Source: Porphyromonadaceae bacterium UBA7048 (lineage in GTDB: Bacteria; Bacteroidota; Bacteroidia; Bacteroidales; Muribaculaceae). From it: DNA of 42,843 bases. The stretch spans positions 123,632 to 166,474 of the forward strand of contig DLAL01000085.1 of NCBI GenBank assembly GCA_002493945.1, in the 5' to 3' direction. Below the pieces are notes generated by a model. That model had not been told where the DNA came from, did not search any database, and saw nothing but the letters and a program-made list of their open reading frames with translations. This document shows, piece by piece, positions 23,456 through 33,200 of this stretch. Each line of letters opens with the position of its first letter. The first letter of the stretch is position 1. The position numbers and the translations under genes are program-made.

Positions 23456-24591
23456 CAGCAAAAATCGTTGATTATGGAGGAGATGGCGCGCGCGTCGTCC
23501 TCGGAAGTGCATCCGGACACGGGCAGGCTGACCACCTCGGATGCCAGCCGCACGGTGACGGGAAGGCTGAGATGGCCGTACCGCGCGTAGCATGGCTGGA
23601 GGTGAGGCGGCACGGCATAGTGGATGTCGTAGCCTACGCCGTTGGCCTCGAGGTGACGCAGGAAGTCGTCGCGGCGCGCGGTGCGGACCACGTACTGATG
23701 CCACACGCAGCCGTCGGGCGTATCGAGCAGCGGCTTGACCACCAACGGATTAGTTATACTCTCATCGTAGACGGCTGCAAGGGCGCGACGGTGGGCGGTC
23801 TCATTCTCAAGGTAAGGGAGCTTGACGCGCATGAACGCTGCCTGCACGGGGTCGAGACGGCAGTTGAAGCCTTCGTATATATTATGATAGCGGCGGTCGC
23901 TGCCGTAGTTGGCCAGCGCGCGCACCGCACGGGCTATGTCGGCGTCGGCCGTGGTGACGGCACCGGCGTCGCCGAGCGCTCCGAGGTTCTTGGTCGGATA
24001 GAAGCTGCATGCGGCGGCATGGCCGAGCGAGCCTGTGCGCACGGAGCCGTTCAGCCCAGGGACAGCGGCGTCGGCACCGATGGCCTGGGCGTTGTCCTCG
24101 ACGACGATGAGGCCGTGACGGCGCACGGCCTCGGCAAGGGCGGCATCGAAGCAGGCGCGGCCATAGAGATGCACCGTGAGGACGGCGCGGATGCCAGGGT
24201 CGCTGCTGCAGGCGCTGTCGACCAGCGATGTGTCGAGGTTCATCGTGGCCGCATCAGGCTCGACGAAGACGGGACGCAGTCCGCAGTCGGTGACGGCGAG
24301 GACGGACGCTATATAGGTATTGGCCGAAACTATGACGCCGTCGCCGGGACGCAGACGACCCAGCTCGATAAGAGCTCGGAAAATCAGCCGGAGAGCGTCC
24401 AGCCCGTTGCTCACCCCTACGGCATATGGCGCGTCGCAAAGGGCGGCCAGCTCGGATTCGAAAGCCTCGTTCTCGGGTCCGCCGACGTAGCGGCCCGAAT
24501 CGATGACGCGGGCAGCGGCGTCCTTCAGCGCGGCTGCGTAAGGGGCATTGACCGTGCCGAGATCGAGAAAGGGATAGGTCTTATGCTTCAT
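23455..24591 (-). CDS. fdtB: DegT/DnrJ/EryC1-type sugar aminotransferase (FdtB/QdtB-like)
   Basis: This is a 378-residue PLP enzyme. It starts with YPFLDLG and has GVSNGLDALRLIFRAL for cofactor and substrate binding. ED at 165-166 (VVEDNAQAIGA) contacts the PLP pyridine, and the Schiff-base lysine is K201 in SFYPTKNLGALGDAGA. The GYDIHYAVPPHLQP block follows. This pattern fits dTDP-3-oxo-6-deoxyhexose 3-aminotransferases. The adjacent FdtA-type isomerase, rmlA and rmlB support the product dTDP-3-amino-3,6-dideoxy-hexose (Fuc3N or Qui3N type). Which epimer is made cannot be read from the sequence. It overlaps the isomerase gene by 11 bases. Confidence 0.88.
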   Translation of the reverse strand: MKHKTYPFLDLGTVNAPYAAALKDAAARVIDSGRYVGGPENEAFESELAALCDAPYAVGVSNGLDALRLIFRALIELGRLRPGDGVIVSANTYIASVLAVTDCGLRPVFVEPDAATMNLDTSLVDSACSSDPGIRAVLTVHLYGRACFDAALAEAVRRHGLIVVEDNAQAIGADAAVPGLNGSVRTGSLGHAAACSFYPTKNLGALGDAGAVTTADADIARAVRALANYGSDRRYHNIYEGFNCRLDPVQAAFMRVKLPYLENETAHRRALAAVYDESITNPLVVKPLLDTPDGCVWHQYVVRTARRDDFLRHLEANGVGYDIHYAVPPHLQPCYARYGHLSLPVTVRLASEVVSLPVSGCTSEDDARAISSIINDFC

Positions 24592-25003
24592 CGCGTCGGC
24601 TGAGTTTCAGAAATTCGTCGAAATCGCGGACGTAGTCGTCCTCGGTGTAGTGTGTCGACGTCAGGACCATGCACACCGAGCCGGAGGAGAAGTTGTCGAG
24701 CGTGCGCCAGTAGCCCGGCGGAATGTAGAGAGCCTTATATGGGCGGTTGAGGGTGAAGGTCTGCCAGCGCTGTCCGTCGAAGAGATTGACGCAGAAACTG
24801 CCTCCGAGAGCCACGAGCATCTCGCGGCCTTCGTGATGGGAGTGGCCTCCGCGCTCCTCCCCGGCCGGGACGTCGTAGGTCCAGTAGACGCGCTCGATGG
24901 TGAATGGCAGCACGGCGTCGCCGTTCTGTATGAAGGTGAGGTTGCCCCGCGGATCATAGATGCGCGGCAGGTCGACCATACACGGTTCAGTGAATTTTTC
25001 CAT
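24581..25003 (-). CDS. fdtA: dTDP-6-deoxy-4-ketohexose 3,4-ketoisomerase (FdtA/WxcM-like cupin)
   Basis: This is a protein of about 140 residues with a small cupin fold. The start region LPRIYDPRGNLTFIQ is the family hallmark. YDVPAGEERGGHSHHEGREM contains the paired histidines that correspond to the catalytic pair of FdtA. The IPPGYWRTLDNFSSGSVCMVL strand and the closing YIRDF-type motif (DDYVRDFDEF) match the family. It isomerises the RmlB product before transamination. Possible starts are 25030, 25003 and 24979; 25003 (MEKFTEPC) was chosen because homologues have a few residues before the LP(K/R)I motif. It overlaps the rmlA end by 17 bases. Confidence 0.88.
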   Translation of the reverse strand: MEKFTEPCMVDLPRIYDPRGNLTFIQNGDAVLPFTIERVYWTYDVPAGEERGGHSHHEGREMLVALGGSFCVNLFDGQRWQTFTLNRPYKALYIPPGYWRTLDNFSSGSVCMVLTSTHYTEDDYVRDFDEFLKLSRRDEA

Positions 25004-25868
25004 CGGCAAGACGTTTGAGATATTGACCATAGTGGGTGGACTGCATAGGCCCGGCCAGGGCGGCAAGCTGCTCGGCGGAGATGAATCCGCGACGGTATGC
25101 CACCTCCTCGAGGGCCGCCACAAGGAGACCCTGACGCTTCTGAATGGCCTCGATGAAGGCCGACGCCTCCATGAGCGAGTCGATGGTGCCGGTGTCGAGC
25201 CATGCGAAGCCGCGGCCGAAGAACTGCACCCTGAGCTGACCGCGGCGGAGGTAAGTCTCGTTGACCGAGGTTATCTCAAGCTCGCCGCGCGCCGAAGGCG
25301 TCACGGCGGCAGCCACGTCGGCGGCTCCGGCCGGGTAGAAGTAGAGGCCGACCACGGCGAGGTCGCTTGCCGGAACGGCCGGCTTCTCCACTATCGACAG
25401 CGGAGTGCCCTCGGCGTCGACCTCCACCACGCCGTAGCGCGAGGGGTCGTCGACGGGATAGCCGAATATGGTGGCATATCCGGCGCGGGCATCGTCAGCA
25501 GCCTTGTTGAGCATGGCGCTGAAGCCCTGTCCGTAGAAGATGTTGTCGCCCAGGACGAGCGCCACGGGGTCGTCGCCGATGAAGTCGCGGCCTATGGTGA
25601 GGGCCTGCGCCAGTCCTTCGGGACGGGGCTGCTCGGCATAGCTGACGGATATGCCCAGACGGCTGCCGTCGCCGAGCAGACGGCGGAAGAGCGGCAGGTC
25701 GACGGGGGTGGATATGAGCAGAATCTCGCGGATACCGGCGAGCATGAGGACCGACAGCGGATAGTATATCATCGGCTTGTCGTAGACGGGCACCAGTTGC
25801 TTGGAGATGCCCAGTGTGATGGGGTGCAGGCGTGAGCCGGCTCCTCCGGCGAGAATGATTCCTTTCAT
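24987..25868 (-). CDS. rmlA: Glucose-1-phosphate thymidylyltransferase
   Basis: This is a 293-residue protein. The N-terminal nucleotidyltransferase signature is MKGIILAGGAGSRLHPIT, followed by KPMIYYPLSVLMLAGI, VLGDNIFYGQGFS and VGLYFYPAGA. The C-terminal FGRGFAWLDTGTIDSLMEAS block is typical of short RmlA enzymes. It makes dTDP-glucose from dTTP and glucose-1-phosphate. The frame is open 20 codons upstream, but MKGIIL at 25868 is the family start, one base past the rmlB stop. Confidence 0.96.
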   Translation of the reverse strand: MKGIILAGGAGSRLHPITLGISKQLVPVYDKPMIYYPLSVLMLAGIREILLISTPVDLPLFRRLLGDGSRLGISVSYAEQPRPEGLAQALTIGRDFIGDDPVALVLGDNIFYGQGFSAMLNKAADDARAGYATIFGYPVDDPSRYGVVEVDAEGTPLSIVEKPAVPASDLAVVGLYFYPAGAADVAAAVTPSARGELEITSVNETYLRRGQLRVQFFGRGFAWLDTGTIDSLMEASAFIEAIQKRQGLLVAALEEVAYRRGFISAEQLAALAGPMQSTHYGQYLKRLADGKIH

Positions 25869-25869
25869 A

Positions 25870-27021
25870 TCAACGGTTAGAGTACATTTTCGAGTAATAG
25901 TCGCGATAGTCGCCGCTGACGATGGCATCGAGCCACGGGCGGTTGTCGAGATACCAGCGGACGGTGCGGCGCAGTCCTTCGGTGAAGTCTACCTCGGGAC
26001 GCCAGCCCAGTTCGGTCATGGACTTGCGCGCGTCGATGGCGTAGCGGCGGTCATGTCCGGGACGGTCGGCCACATAGGTGATGAGGCTTTCGTCCATGCC
26101 CTGATTGTCAGCCACTTCGCCGGCGACAATGCGGATGAGGTCGCGGACAATGTCGATATTGCGCCGCTCGGAGTAGCCGCCGAGATTGTACACCTCGCCG
26201 TCACGGCCGCGGCGCGCCACGGCGAGGATGCCGCGGGCATGGTCGTCGACGTATATCCAGTCGCGCACGTTGAGTCCCCGGCCATAGACAGGCAGCGGAC
26301 GGCGTGCGAGTATATTATTGACCATCAGAGGGATGAGCTTCTCGGGATACTGATAGGGGCCGTAGTTGTTGCTGCATCGGGTGATGACCACCGGAAGCCC
26401 GAACGAACGGCCGTAGGACTGCACGAACATATCGGCCGAAGCCTTCGATGCCGAGTAGGGCGACGACGGACGCAGGGGCATGGACTCCTCGAAGGCGCTG
26501 CTGCCGTACATCACGCCGAAGTCATCGCGTCCCAGCAGGCTCACGGCGTCGGCCTCAATCGGACGGCCTTCGGGGACGTCGCACGGGAGGTCGCCGTAGA
26601 CCTCGTCAGTCGACACATGGAGGAAGCGCACCAGCGACTGCTCCTCGCCGGCGGCAAACTGTGCCGCGCGCTGAGCCCTGGCGCAGTCGAGGAGGTTGAC
26701 CGTGCCCTCGACATTGGTGCGCACGAAAGGAAGCGAGTCAGTCAGGCTGCGGTCGACGTGCGACTCAGCGGCGAAATTGATGACGTACTGCGGACGGTAG
26801 TCGGCGAAAAGGCGCTCCACCAGCGCGCGGTCGGCGATGTCGCCCTTGACGAACACCACCGTACTGCCGTCGACCACATCGGCTATCGAGCCGTAGTTGC
26901 CGCAGTAGGTCAGGTCGTCGAGGACCACTATGCGCGTCTCGGGCTCCAGCCGGTGGAGCAGGCGCACGAAGTTGGTGCCTATGAATCCGGCTCCGCCGGT
27001 GACGAGGAAGGTGTCGCTCAT
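25870..27021 (-). CDS. rmlB: dTDP-glucose 4,6-dehydratase
   Basis: This is a 383-residue extended SDR enzyme. The NAD-binding TGGAGFIG is at residues 8-15. FAAESHVDRSL, the catalytic STDEVYGDL (T, D, E) and the YSASKAS active-site Tyr/Lys pair follow, then RCSNNYGPYQYPEKLIP, all RmlB hallmarks. It produces dTDP-4-keto-6-deoxyglucose, the branch point for rhamnose and for 3-amino sugars. No rmlC or rmlD is present here, so this copy feeds the FdtA/FdtB branch. The start overlaps the lipoprotein stop (ATGA). Confidence 0.97.
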   Translation of the reverse strand: MSDTFLVTGGAGFIGTNFVRLLHRLEPETRIVVLDDLTYCGNYGSIADVVDGSTVVFVKGDIADRALVERLFADYRPQYVINFAAESHVDRSLTDSLPFVRTNVEGTVNLLDCARAQRAAQFAAGEEQSLVRFLHVSTDEVYGDLPCDVPEGRPIEADAVSLLGRDDFGVMYGSSAFEESMPLRPSSPYSASKASADMFVQSYGRSFGLPVVITRCSNNYGPYQYPEKLIPLMVNNILARRPLPVYGRGLNVRDWIYVDDHARGILAVARRGRDGEVYNLGGYSERRNIDIVRDLIRIVAGEVADNQGMDESLITYVADRPGHDRRYAIDARKSMTELGWRPEVDFTEGLRRTVRWYLDNRPWLDAIVSGDYRDYYSKMYSNR

Positions 27022-27854
27022 TTCTGTTCTGCTTCAGGATTGGGAAGATTGGCTATCTGGTCGCGCGCCGTGGCGAGCATGCGCTCGAACTTCTCGCGCT
27101 TGACGGTCTCGAGGCGCTGTGCCTGAATGGCCGAGGCATAGCGGTAGCAGTCGGCCAGCTGCGTGCGCAGCCTGGCGTCGAGCTTGACCGTGGCGTCGCC
27201 CTTGGTGCCGCGGATGATGACCTTCGATGCCTGGGGATGGTCGAGTATCCACTGCCCTACCCCGACAAGGTCTTCCTGGTTGAACGACGCCGACTCGGAG
27301 CCTTCGACTTTGACCACACGCACGGGCGAGATGGCCGACGAGGATATCGACGAGGCGCCGTCGATGAAGTCGAGCGACGTCAGACCGATGGCGCGGCCCT
27401 GCACGTTGGCCACGATGTAGAAGTAGCCTTTCTCGGTGATGCGCGGCTGAATCATCGTGCCTGTCATCACCTTGTCGGAGGCCGACGAGGGTATGTAGTA
27501 GCCGTCAAGACCGGTCGTACTCTTCACATACTTGAATCCGGGCTGCAGCTGCTGCACTGCGAGGGTGGCTTCGGCCAGACGGCGGCTCACGGCCTCTATG
27601 CTGTCGGAGGTCAGGCCCTCGATGGCCTTGGCGCGGAGCTGCAGGGCGTTGCGGCGCACCTCGGTCTGCTTGGGATAGCGCGAGTTGAGTGTGTCCAGCA
27701 GGGTGATGGCGCCCGAGAAATTGCGCTCGGCCAGGGCCTGCTCGGTCTGCGCGTAGAGCTCGGCGGCTCCCTGAGCCTCCTTGTCGGCGCAGGCACTGAG
27801 TCCGAGGGCCACGGCGGCAGCGGCTATGATGGTCTTAACGGTTGCGTTCAACAT
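27018..27854 (-). CDS. Lipoprotein with TPR-like N-terminal region
   Basis: This is a 278-residue protein. The signal peptide MLNATVKTIIAAAAVALG ends in the lipobox LSAC (Cys at residue 22), so a lipoprotein is predicted. Residues of about 33-85 form TPR-like helical repeats (AEQALAERNFSGAITLLDTLNSRYP). The C-terminal two thirds (GTMIQPRITEKGYFYIVANVQG onwards) is a beta-rich region I do not recognise, followed by a C-terminal helix rich in Arg and Gln. It overlaps the relA-like gene by 20 bases and rmlB by 3, so it is translationally tied to both. Its role is unknown. Confidence 0.85.
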   Translation of the reverse strand: MLNATVKTIIAAAAVALGLSACADKEAQGAAELYAQTEQALAERNFSGAITLLDTLNSRYPKQTEVRRNALQLRAKAIEGLTSDSIEAVSRRLAEATLAVQQLQPGFKYVKSTTGLDGYYIPSSASDKVMTGTMIQPRITEKGYFYIVANVQGRAIGLTSLDFIDGASSISSSAISPVRVVKVEGSESASFNQEDLVGVGQWILDHPQASKVIIRGTKGDATVKLDARLRTQLADCYRYASAIQAQRLETVKREKFERMLATARDQIANLPNPEAEQK

Positions 27855-30060
27855 TTTTTACACCTTTTACGTTAGCGATTTTCCTTATAAGTCCGTCGAG
27901 CGATGCGGCATCGCCGATGCCCACGACGAGCACTCCGGAGAAGAGTCCGTCGTTGGAGTCGATGGAAATACTTCGCAAAGATACGGATTTTTCCTTATTG
28001 ATGATAGAAGTTATGTTGGTGACAATGCCGATATCGTCCTTTCCCACCACGCGGAGCGCGGCGGTGAATCCGCCGGCGGCCGTCTTGCCGCTCCAGCGCG
28101 TGCGGATGATGCGGTAAGGGTAGCGCTCATGGATGTGCGCGGCGTTGGGACAGTCAGTGCGGTGAATCTTGACGACACCCTCGGCCGAAATGAAGCCGAA
28201 GACATCGTCGCCGAAGATAGGGTTGCAGCACTTGGCCAGGCGGTAGTTGATGCCCTTGACGTTGTCGCCGATGACCACTACGTCGCCCGAACCGGCGTCG
28301 GCGGCCGCTTCCTCCTCAGTGAGCTGGCGCGTGTACGTGGCTGCCGAGACGGCGCTCTGCGTCTGCTCCTCGCCGCGGGCTGCGGCGGCACACTCGAGGT
28401 AGGTGTCCACCACGTCGTTGACCTGTATCTCGTCGCTGCCGAGGGCGCAATAGAAGGCGGTCATCTCCTTGTAGCCCATGCGCGTGGCCGTGCGCGAGAG
28501 ATTGGCCTCGTCGAACTCTATCTTGCGGTTCTTCATGCGTCGGCGCAGCAGCTCCTTGCCGATGTCGGCCGACGAGTTCTCGTTCTCCTTCAGCACGGTG
28601 CGTATCTTGTTGCGCGCCTTGGAGGTGACGACGAACTGGAGCCAGTCGCGGCTCGGCTCCTGCTGGGGCGAGGTGAGAATCTCCACGGTGTCGCCGCTGG
28701 CGAGGCGGTAGTTGAGCTTGCGGTTGCGCCCGTTGACACGTCCGCCCACACAGCGGCATCCGAGCTTGGTGTGGATGTTGAAGGCGAAGTCCAGCAGCGT
28801 GGCGCCGAGGGGCAGCTTATAGAGGTCGCCGCGCGGAGTGAACACGAACACCTCGTGGGCGTAGACGTCCATCTTGAAGTTGCGTATCAGCTCCATGGGG
28901 CCCGAGTGGGCGGCGTCGAGGATGTCGCGCACATTGGCCATCCAGGCGTCGAGATTGTTCTCGCTCTTGATGCCCTTGTACTTCCAGTGCGCCGCCAGAC
29001 CCTTCTCGGCTATTTCGTCCATGCGGCGTGTGCGTATCTGCACCTCCACCCACTTGTCCTCGGGTCCGCACACGGTGATGTGCAGGCTCTCGTAGCCGTT
29101 GCTCTTGGGGATGCTGAGCCAGTCCTTGAGGCGGACGGGGTTGGGGGTATACATGTCCGTGACCACCGAGTAGGCCGTCCAGCACTCGGGCTTCTCGCGC
29201 TCGGGCGGACAGTCGATGATGACACGGATGGCGAAGAGGTCGTAGATCTCGGCTATGGTGTTCTGCTGCTTCTTGAGCTTGTTCCAGATGGAGTATATCG
29301 ACTTGGTGCGGCCCTTGATCTCGAACTTCAGTCCCTCGGCCTCGAGCCGTGCCTTGACGGGCGCTATGAAGTCGGCTATGTAGCGGTCGCGCTTGACCTT
29401 GGTCTCGTTGAGCTCGTGGGCTATGCGGGTATAGACCTCGCGGTTGCTGTACTTCAGCGACATGTCCTCGAGCTCGCTCTTGATGGCGTAGAGACCGAGG
29501 CGGTGGGCCAGCGGTGCATAGAGATAGTTGACCTCGTAGGCCACGTCGCGTACGAGATTCTCGGCCTTGTGGTGGTTGATGGCGCGCATCAGCGCCAGAC
29601 GGTCGACGATCATCAGTATGATGACGCGCAGGTCCTCGGCGAAGGTGAGGAGGAGCTTGCGGAAATTCTCGCTCTCGACCGATGCACTGCGGCTGTAGAG
29701 CCCTGAGACCTTGTCGAGGCCGCGGACGAGGGTGGCCACGTCGTCGCCCCAGCGGGCGGCGACATCGTCATGTGTGATACTTCCGGCGCCGCTGACAGGC
29801 GAAAGCAGTGTGGCAAGTACCATGTTTCGGTCGGCGTCGACACTGTCGCACAGAGTCACGGCAGTGGTCAGCGCCATGATGGCAGGATGGAATCCGAACC
29901 GGTCACGGCGCAGCGCCCCGGCCTCCACGGCATCGGCGACAGCACGGCGCAGAGCCTTGCGGCCGTCATGGCCTATGCCCTCGCCCACTGCCACAAGCAG
30001 CCGGCGGACAAGACGGGGTATGAGCGCGCTCTCTTCGGATGTGAATACTTTTTCCTCCAT
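27835..30060 (-). CDS. relA: RelA/SpoT homologue, (p)ppGpp synthetase with degenerate hydrolase domain
   Basis: This is a 741-residue protein. Residues 50-170 align with the HD hydrolase domain, but the HD pair of LLHD is replaced by SP (LLSPV, residues 86-90), and the later ADRLHNMR is VDRLALMR. Only H58 (HP) is kept. The synthetase domain is intact: GRTKSIYSIWNKLKKQ (about 250-265), RLKD (310-313), KSNGYESLH and EVQIRT with the catalytic Glu339. TGS (about 400-465, VFTPRGDLYKLPLGATLLDFAF), a zinc/helical region and a C-terminal ACT domain follow. It should make (p)ppGpp on stalled ribosomes but not degrade it. It heads the nine-gene block. A TAATTTTG promoter box lies 29 bases upstream of its ATG. 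Confidence 0.94.
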   Translation of the reverse strand: MEEKVFTSEESALIPRLVRRLLVAVGEGIGHDGRKALRRAVADAVEAGALRRDRFGFHPAIMALTTAVTLCDSVDADRNMVLATLLSPVSGAGSITHDDVAARWGDDVATLVRGLDKVSGLYSRSASVESENFRKLLLTFAEDLRVIILMIVDRLALMRAINHHKAENLVRDVAYEVNYLYAPLAHRLGLYAIKSELEDMSLKYSNREVYTRIAHELNETKVKRDRYIADFIAPVKARLEAEGLKFEIKGRTKSIYSIWNKLKKQQNTIAEIYDLFAIRVIIDCPPEREKPECWTAYSVVTDMYTPNPVRLKDWLSIPKSNGYESLHITVCGPEDKWVEVQIRTRRMDEIAEKGLAAHWKYKGIKSENNLDAWMANVRDILDAAHSGPMELIRNFKMDVYAHEVFVFTPRGDLYKLPLGATLLDFAFNIHTKLGCRCVGGRVNGRNRKLNYRLASGDTVEILTSPQQEPSRDWLQFVVTSKARNKIRTVLKENENSSADIGKELLRRRMKNRKIEFDEANLSRTATRMGYKEMTAFYCALGSDEIQVNDVVDTYLECAAAARGEEQTQSAVSAATYTRQLTEEEAAADAGSGDVVVIGDNVKGINYRLAKCCNPIFGDDVFGFISAEGVVKIHRTDCPNAAHIHERYPYRIIRTRWSGKTAAGGFTAALRVVGKDDIGIVTNITSIINKEKSVSLRSISIDSNDGLFSGVLVVGIGDAASLDGLIRKIANVKGVKNVERNR

Positions 30061-30088
30061 AATATTATACCTATGTAAGAATATCTGA

Positions 30089-30096
30089 CAAAATTA
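30089..30096 (-). promoter_or_regulatory. Promoter -7 box for the relA-led operon
   Basis: The minus strand reads TAATTTTG (TAnnTTTG), with TTG about 20 bases upstream. It is the only good box found ahead of the nine overlapping genes. Confidence 0.65.
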
Positions 30097-30178
30097 AGGA
30101 AAATCGGGAGATATGCCAACACATTGAGGATTTTTTTTGGAGCGGCAGAGGAATTCGGACGAAGCGGCACAGATAAGA

Positions 30179-30210
30179 AGCCGGGACGATGCATGCGCAC
30201 CGCCCCGGCT
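30179..30210 (-). terminator. Hairpin after the SGNH-hydrolase gene, probable terminator
   Basis: AGCCGGG pairs with CCCGGCT (30179-30185 with 30204-30210). On the minus strand TTCTTATCTG follows, a weak T-run. Confidence 0.6.
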
Positions 30211-30243
30211 ATGAATACTGTCGGGAAGCTGTGATGACGGAAC

Positions 30244-33200
30244 TTACTTCACGACGGCCTTGGTGCCGTTGACGATGTAAAGTCCGCAGGAGAGGGGGAG
30301 GATGAGGGTCGAGGCCGGGAGGGTGACGTCGGCTACGAGGCGGCCGTCAGGGGTGTAGACACGGGCACGCTGGCCGGGGACGTCCGTACTCAGGCTCAGG
30401 AAGCCGTCGCCGCTTTCGACACGGACACCTCCGGTCACGGCTGCGGTCTGTCCGATGCCCGAACATGCCGAGGTGTCGACAGTGGCGGCATTGAGGGTCT
30501 GGGCACGGTTGGGAAGCACGGTGGTGTCGTCGGTGAGTTCGACGGGGCTGTACACCTCAAGCGACGACTTGAGCATCTCGCCGGCATGGTGCGCGGTGAT
30601 TTCTTCCTGATTCATGCCCGAACGCCAGAGCGAGATTTCGCTGAAGTCGCGCGATACCGACGAGTCGGCCTGCTCGCCGAAGACAATCTCTCCGAGGGTG
30701 AGGCGCTCGTCGACGGTTCCGGCAAGGACGCCGTCGATGTAGAGGAACGTGCGACCCATGGCGAAGTAGTGGGTCAGAACGATGTCGTGCCACTCGCCGT
30801 CGGCAAGGGGACGGTCGGTCGTGGTGAAACCCTGCTGGATAGGAGCCTTGTAGGTGAGGGTGCCGTCGGCGTTGACCAGCAGTACGCCCGTGTACTTGGC
30901 TCGCGAGCCGTGCCTGAACGTGAGGATGGAGCCTGCGTCGCCGCCGCGGACACGCACGGCGATGGTGAAGGGCTGCACGGTGCCTTCGGGAGTGAGGCGC
31001 AGCACGGTGTTGTCGGTCAGGGTCGAGGAGGCGGTCATGTTACGCTCGGGGAGAGGCTTGCCGTCGACAAGGGCGTCGAAGAGCGACGGCGGTATGGCGT
31101 ACATGAACTGCTGATGGCCCGAATAGTTGGGGTGTGCCACATCGGCTATATAGCCTTCGGCCCAATGGCCGGCGCCGTCGTCGATGGCTCCGAGAACGTT
31201 GACCGACGGGAGGTCCCACGAGTGGATGAGGAGATTCATGCGCTTGACGTAGGAGTAGTCAGTGTCGTTGTAGTCGCCGCGGGTGTAGTTGTTCACCACC
31301 ACGGGCACCTTGCCGTCCTCACGGAGACGGGCTATGAGTGTAAGCATATTGTCGCGGAATCCATTGAAGACAGCCTCGGGATTCTGGGCGCCGTGTATGC
31401 CCTCGTTGCCGAGCGAGAGTCCGATGAGGACGTAGCGGCCGAAGTCGTGGATGACGTCGTCATAGCGGTCGAGGAGATTGCGCGTGGTGTTGCCGCCGAT
31501 TGCCACACCCGATATCTCGAGCGGATACTGGCTCTGGCCGCCCTCGGTGCGCTTCTTCAGCTGGTTGCCGTAGAGCCACGCGTAGCCCTGGAAGTTGCTG
31601 GCACCCTGGCCGTTGGCCACCGACGAGCCGAATACCGACACGCGGTAGGGGTTGACTTCGGCGTCGATGCCGAAGGTCATGGCATTGAGGTCGAGCGATA
31701 TGGTGAACGTGCCGTTGTTCAGACGGATGTTCTCTCCCGGAGTGCCGTCGGCCACCATGACGAGGGCATCGGAGCCAGCCACACGCCGGATGGCGAGTGC
31801 CTCGTCGCCGTTGATTGCGAAGTAGATGTTGTGGGTAAGATATTCGCCGCTCGCAGTCTTGGTCAGTGCTACCTCGCCTGACCATACGCCGCCACCGGCA
31901 TAAGGGATGACGGTGCCTTCGGGAGCGATTGAGCCCTTGACGGCGATGCCCTCGATAGGCAGTATGTCGACCGTACGGGCCTGTGTGTCGACGCGGAGAC
32001 GAACCACGGTCTCCTCGGCGACGGTGTAGGCCGGTGCTCCGACTTTCAGCGCGCCGTCGTCGCCCGAGCCGAATACCACGGCGTCGCCGTAGGGCGTAAG
32101 ACCTTCGAAGGTGTATTCACCCGGCGAGAGGCTGAGATAGGCGGCGAACACTCCGGCACCGATGCCGAGACCCGTGACGGGGCGCAGGCTGACGCTGCCG
32201 TTCTCCACGGCCGAGCCCTTGACATCGAGGGAGGTGACGGTGATGACGGGTTCGGGAGCGACAGCAGGGTCGAACTCCTCGAGCTTGAGCAGATTGAGAT
32301 GCGACAGTCCGGTCTTGCGCTCGATGGTGAATGTGAGGCGTCCTTCTGCGTCGGGGTAGATGAAGTCGCTGACGGCCACGTTGCGCGTGTTGCCGTGCAC
32401 GGAGTTGCCGGCGGTGTCGAAACCGCCGATGCCGCGTCCCGAAAAGTCCTGACGGACCGACCACGCCGTCATGCCGCTGAAGTGGTACATGGCCCAGCGG
32501 TCGCCGGTCTCGTTGGTGATGCGGCTGCCGAAAGCCTTGATGCGGTAGAGCTTCGAGGGATTCGCTCCCGTGAACTCTACGCTGACCGAGGGCTGCGAGG
32601 TCTCTACATATACATAGTCACCCGTGGCGGAGGCTACGGCGAGGTCGCGCAGTTCGGGCAGCGGCTCCATGATGCCGCCGTTGACGCCGCCGTTGGTCTT
32701 GAGATAGTCCGAAAGGGTGGCGGTGATGCCGGTGGGAATGTTGTCGGAGTTGACAAGTTCGACAGCCGTACCCTTGGGGATGACGTCGACCCAGCTGCCG
32801 TTGCCGGTCGTTCCATAGAAGTTGTTCCACCAGTGGCCGTTGGCGTCGGCTCCGACAGTGGGCTGCCAGCGGTCGTTGGGGGCCGTGCCGTTCTCGCCGA
32901 AGTCTATGTACATGCTCTGCACGGGAGTATTGTCGGCCGGACGCGTCAGCTCGTCGGTCTCCTCTATCTTCATGGCGTTGATGTGCATCATGCCCTGTAC
33001 GCGGCGTATGGTGAACGTGATTTCGCCGTTCACGTCCGGGAAGATCGGGTCGCTGACGGCCACGTTGGCATTGTTGCCGTTATATCCGTCCTGACCGCAT
33101 CCGGGACCTGCCATCTGATGGTTGGTGCTCCACTCGTTCTGACCGCGGAAACTGTAGTTGCCTATGCGTACGGCATCGTTGGCTCGGCTGCCGAAGGCGT

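Noticed and set aside
23456..23704. 83-codon N-terminal extension of mtaB
   Set aside because: It lies within the aminotransferase gene in another frame and is Arg/Pro-rich noise before the true MIDTTIF start.
27781..29706. 641-codon plus-strand open frame opposite the RelA/SpoT gene
   Set aside because: It is low-complexity Val/Ala/Glu/Leu sequence with no motifs and lies entirely antisense to a clear RSH protein and lipoprotein start.
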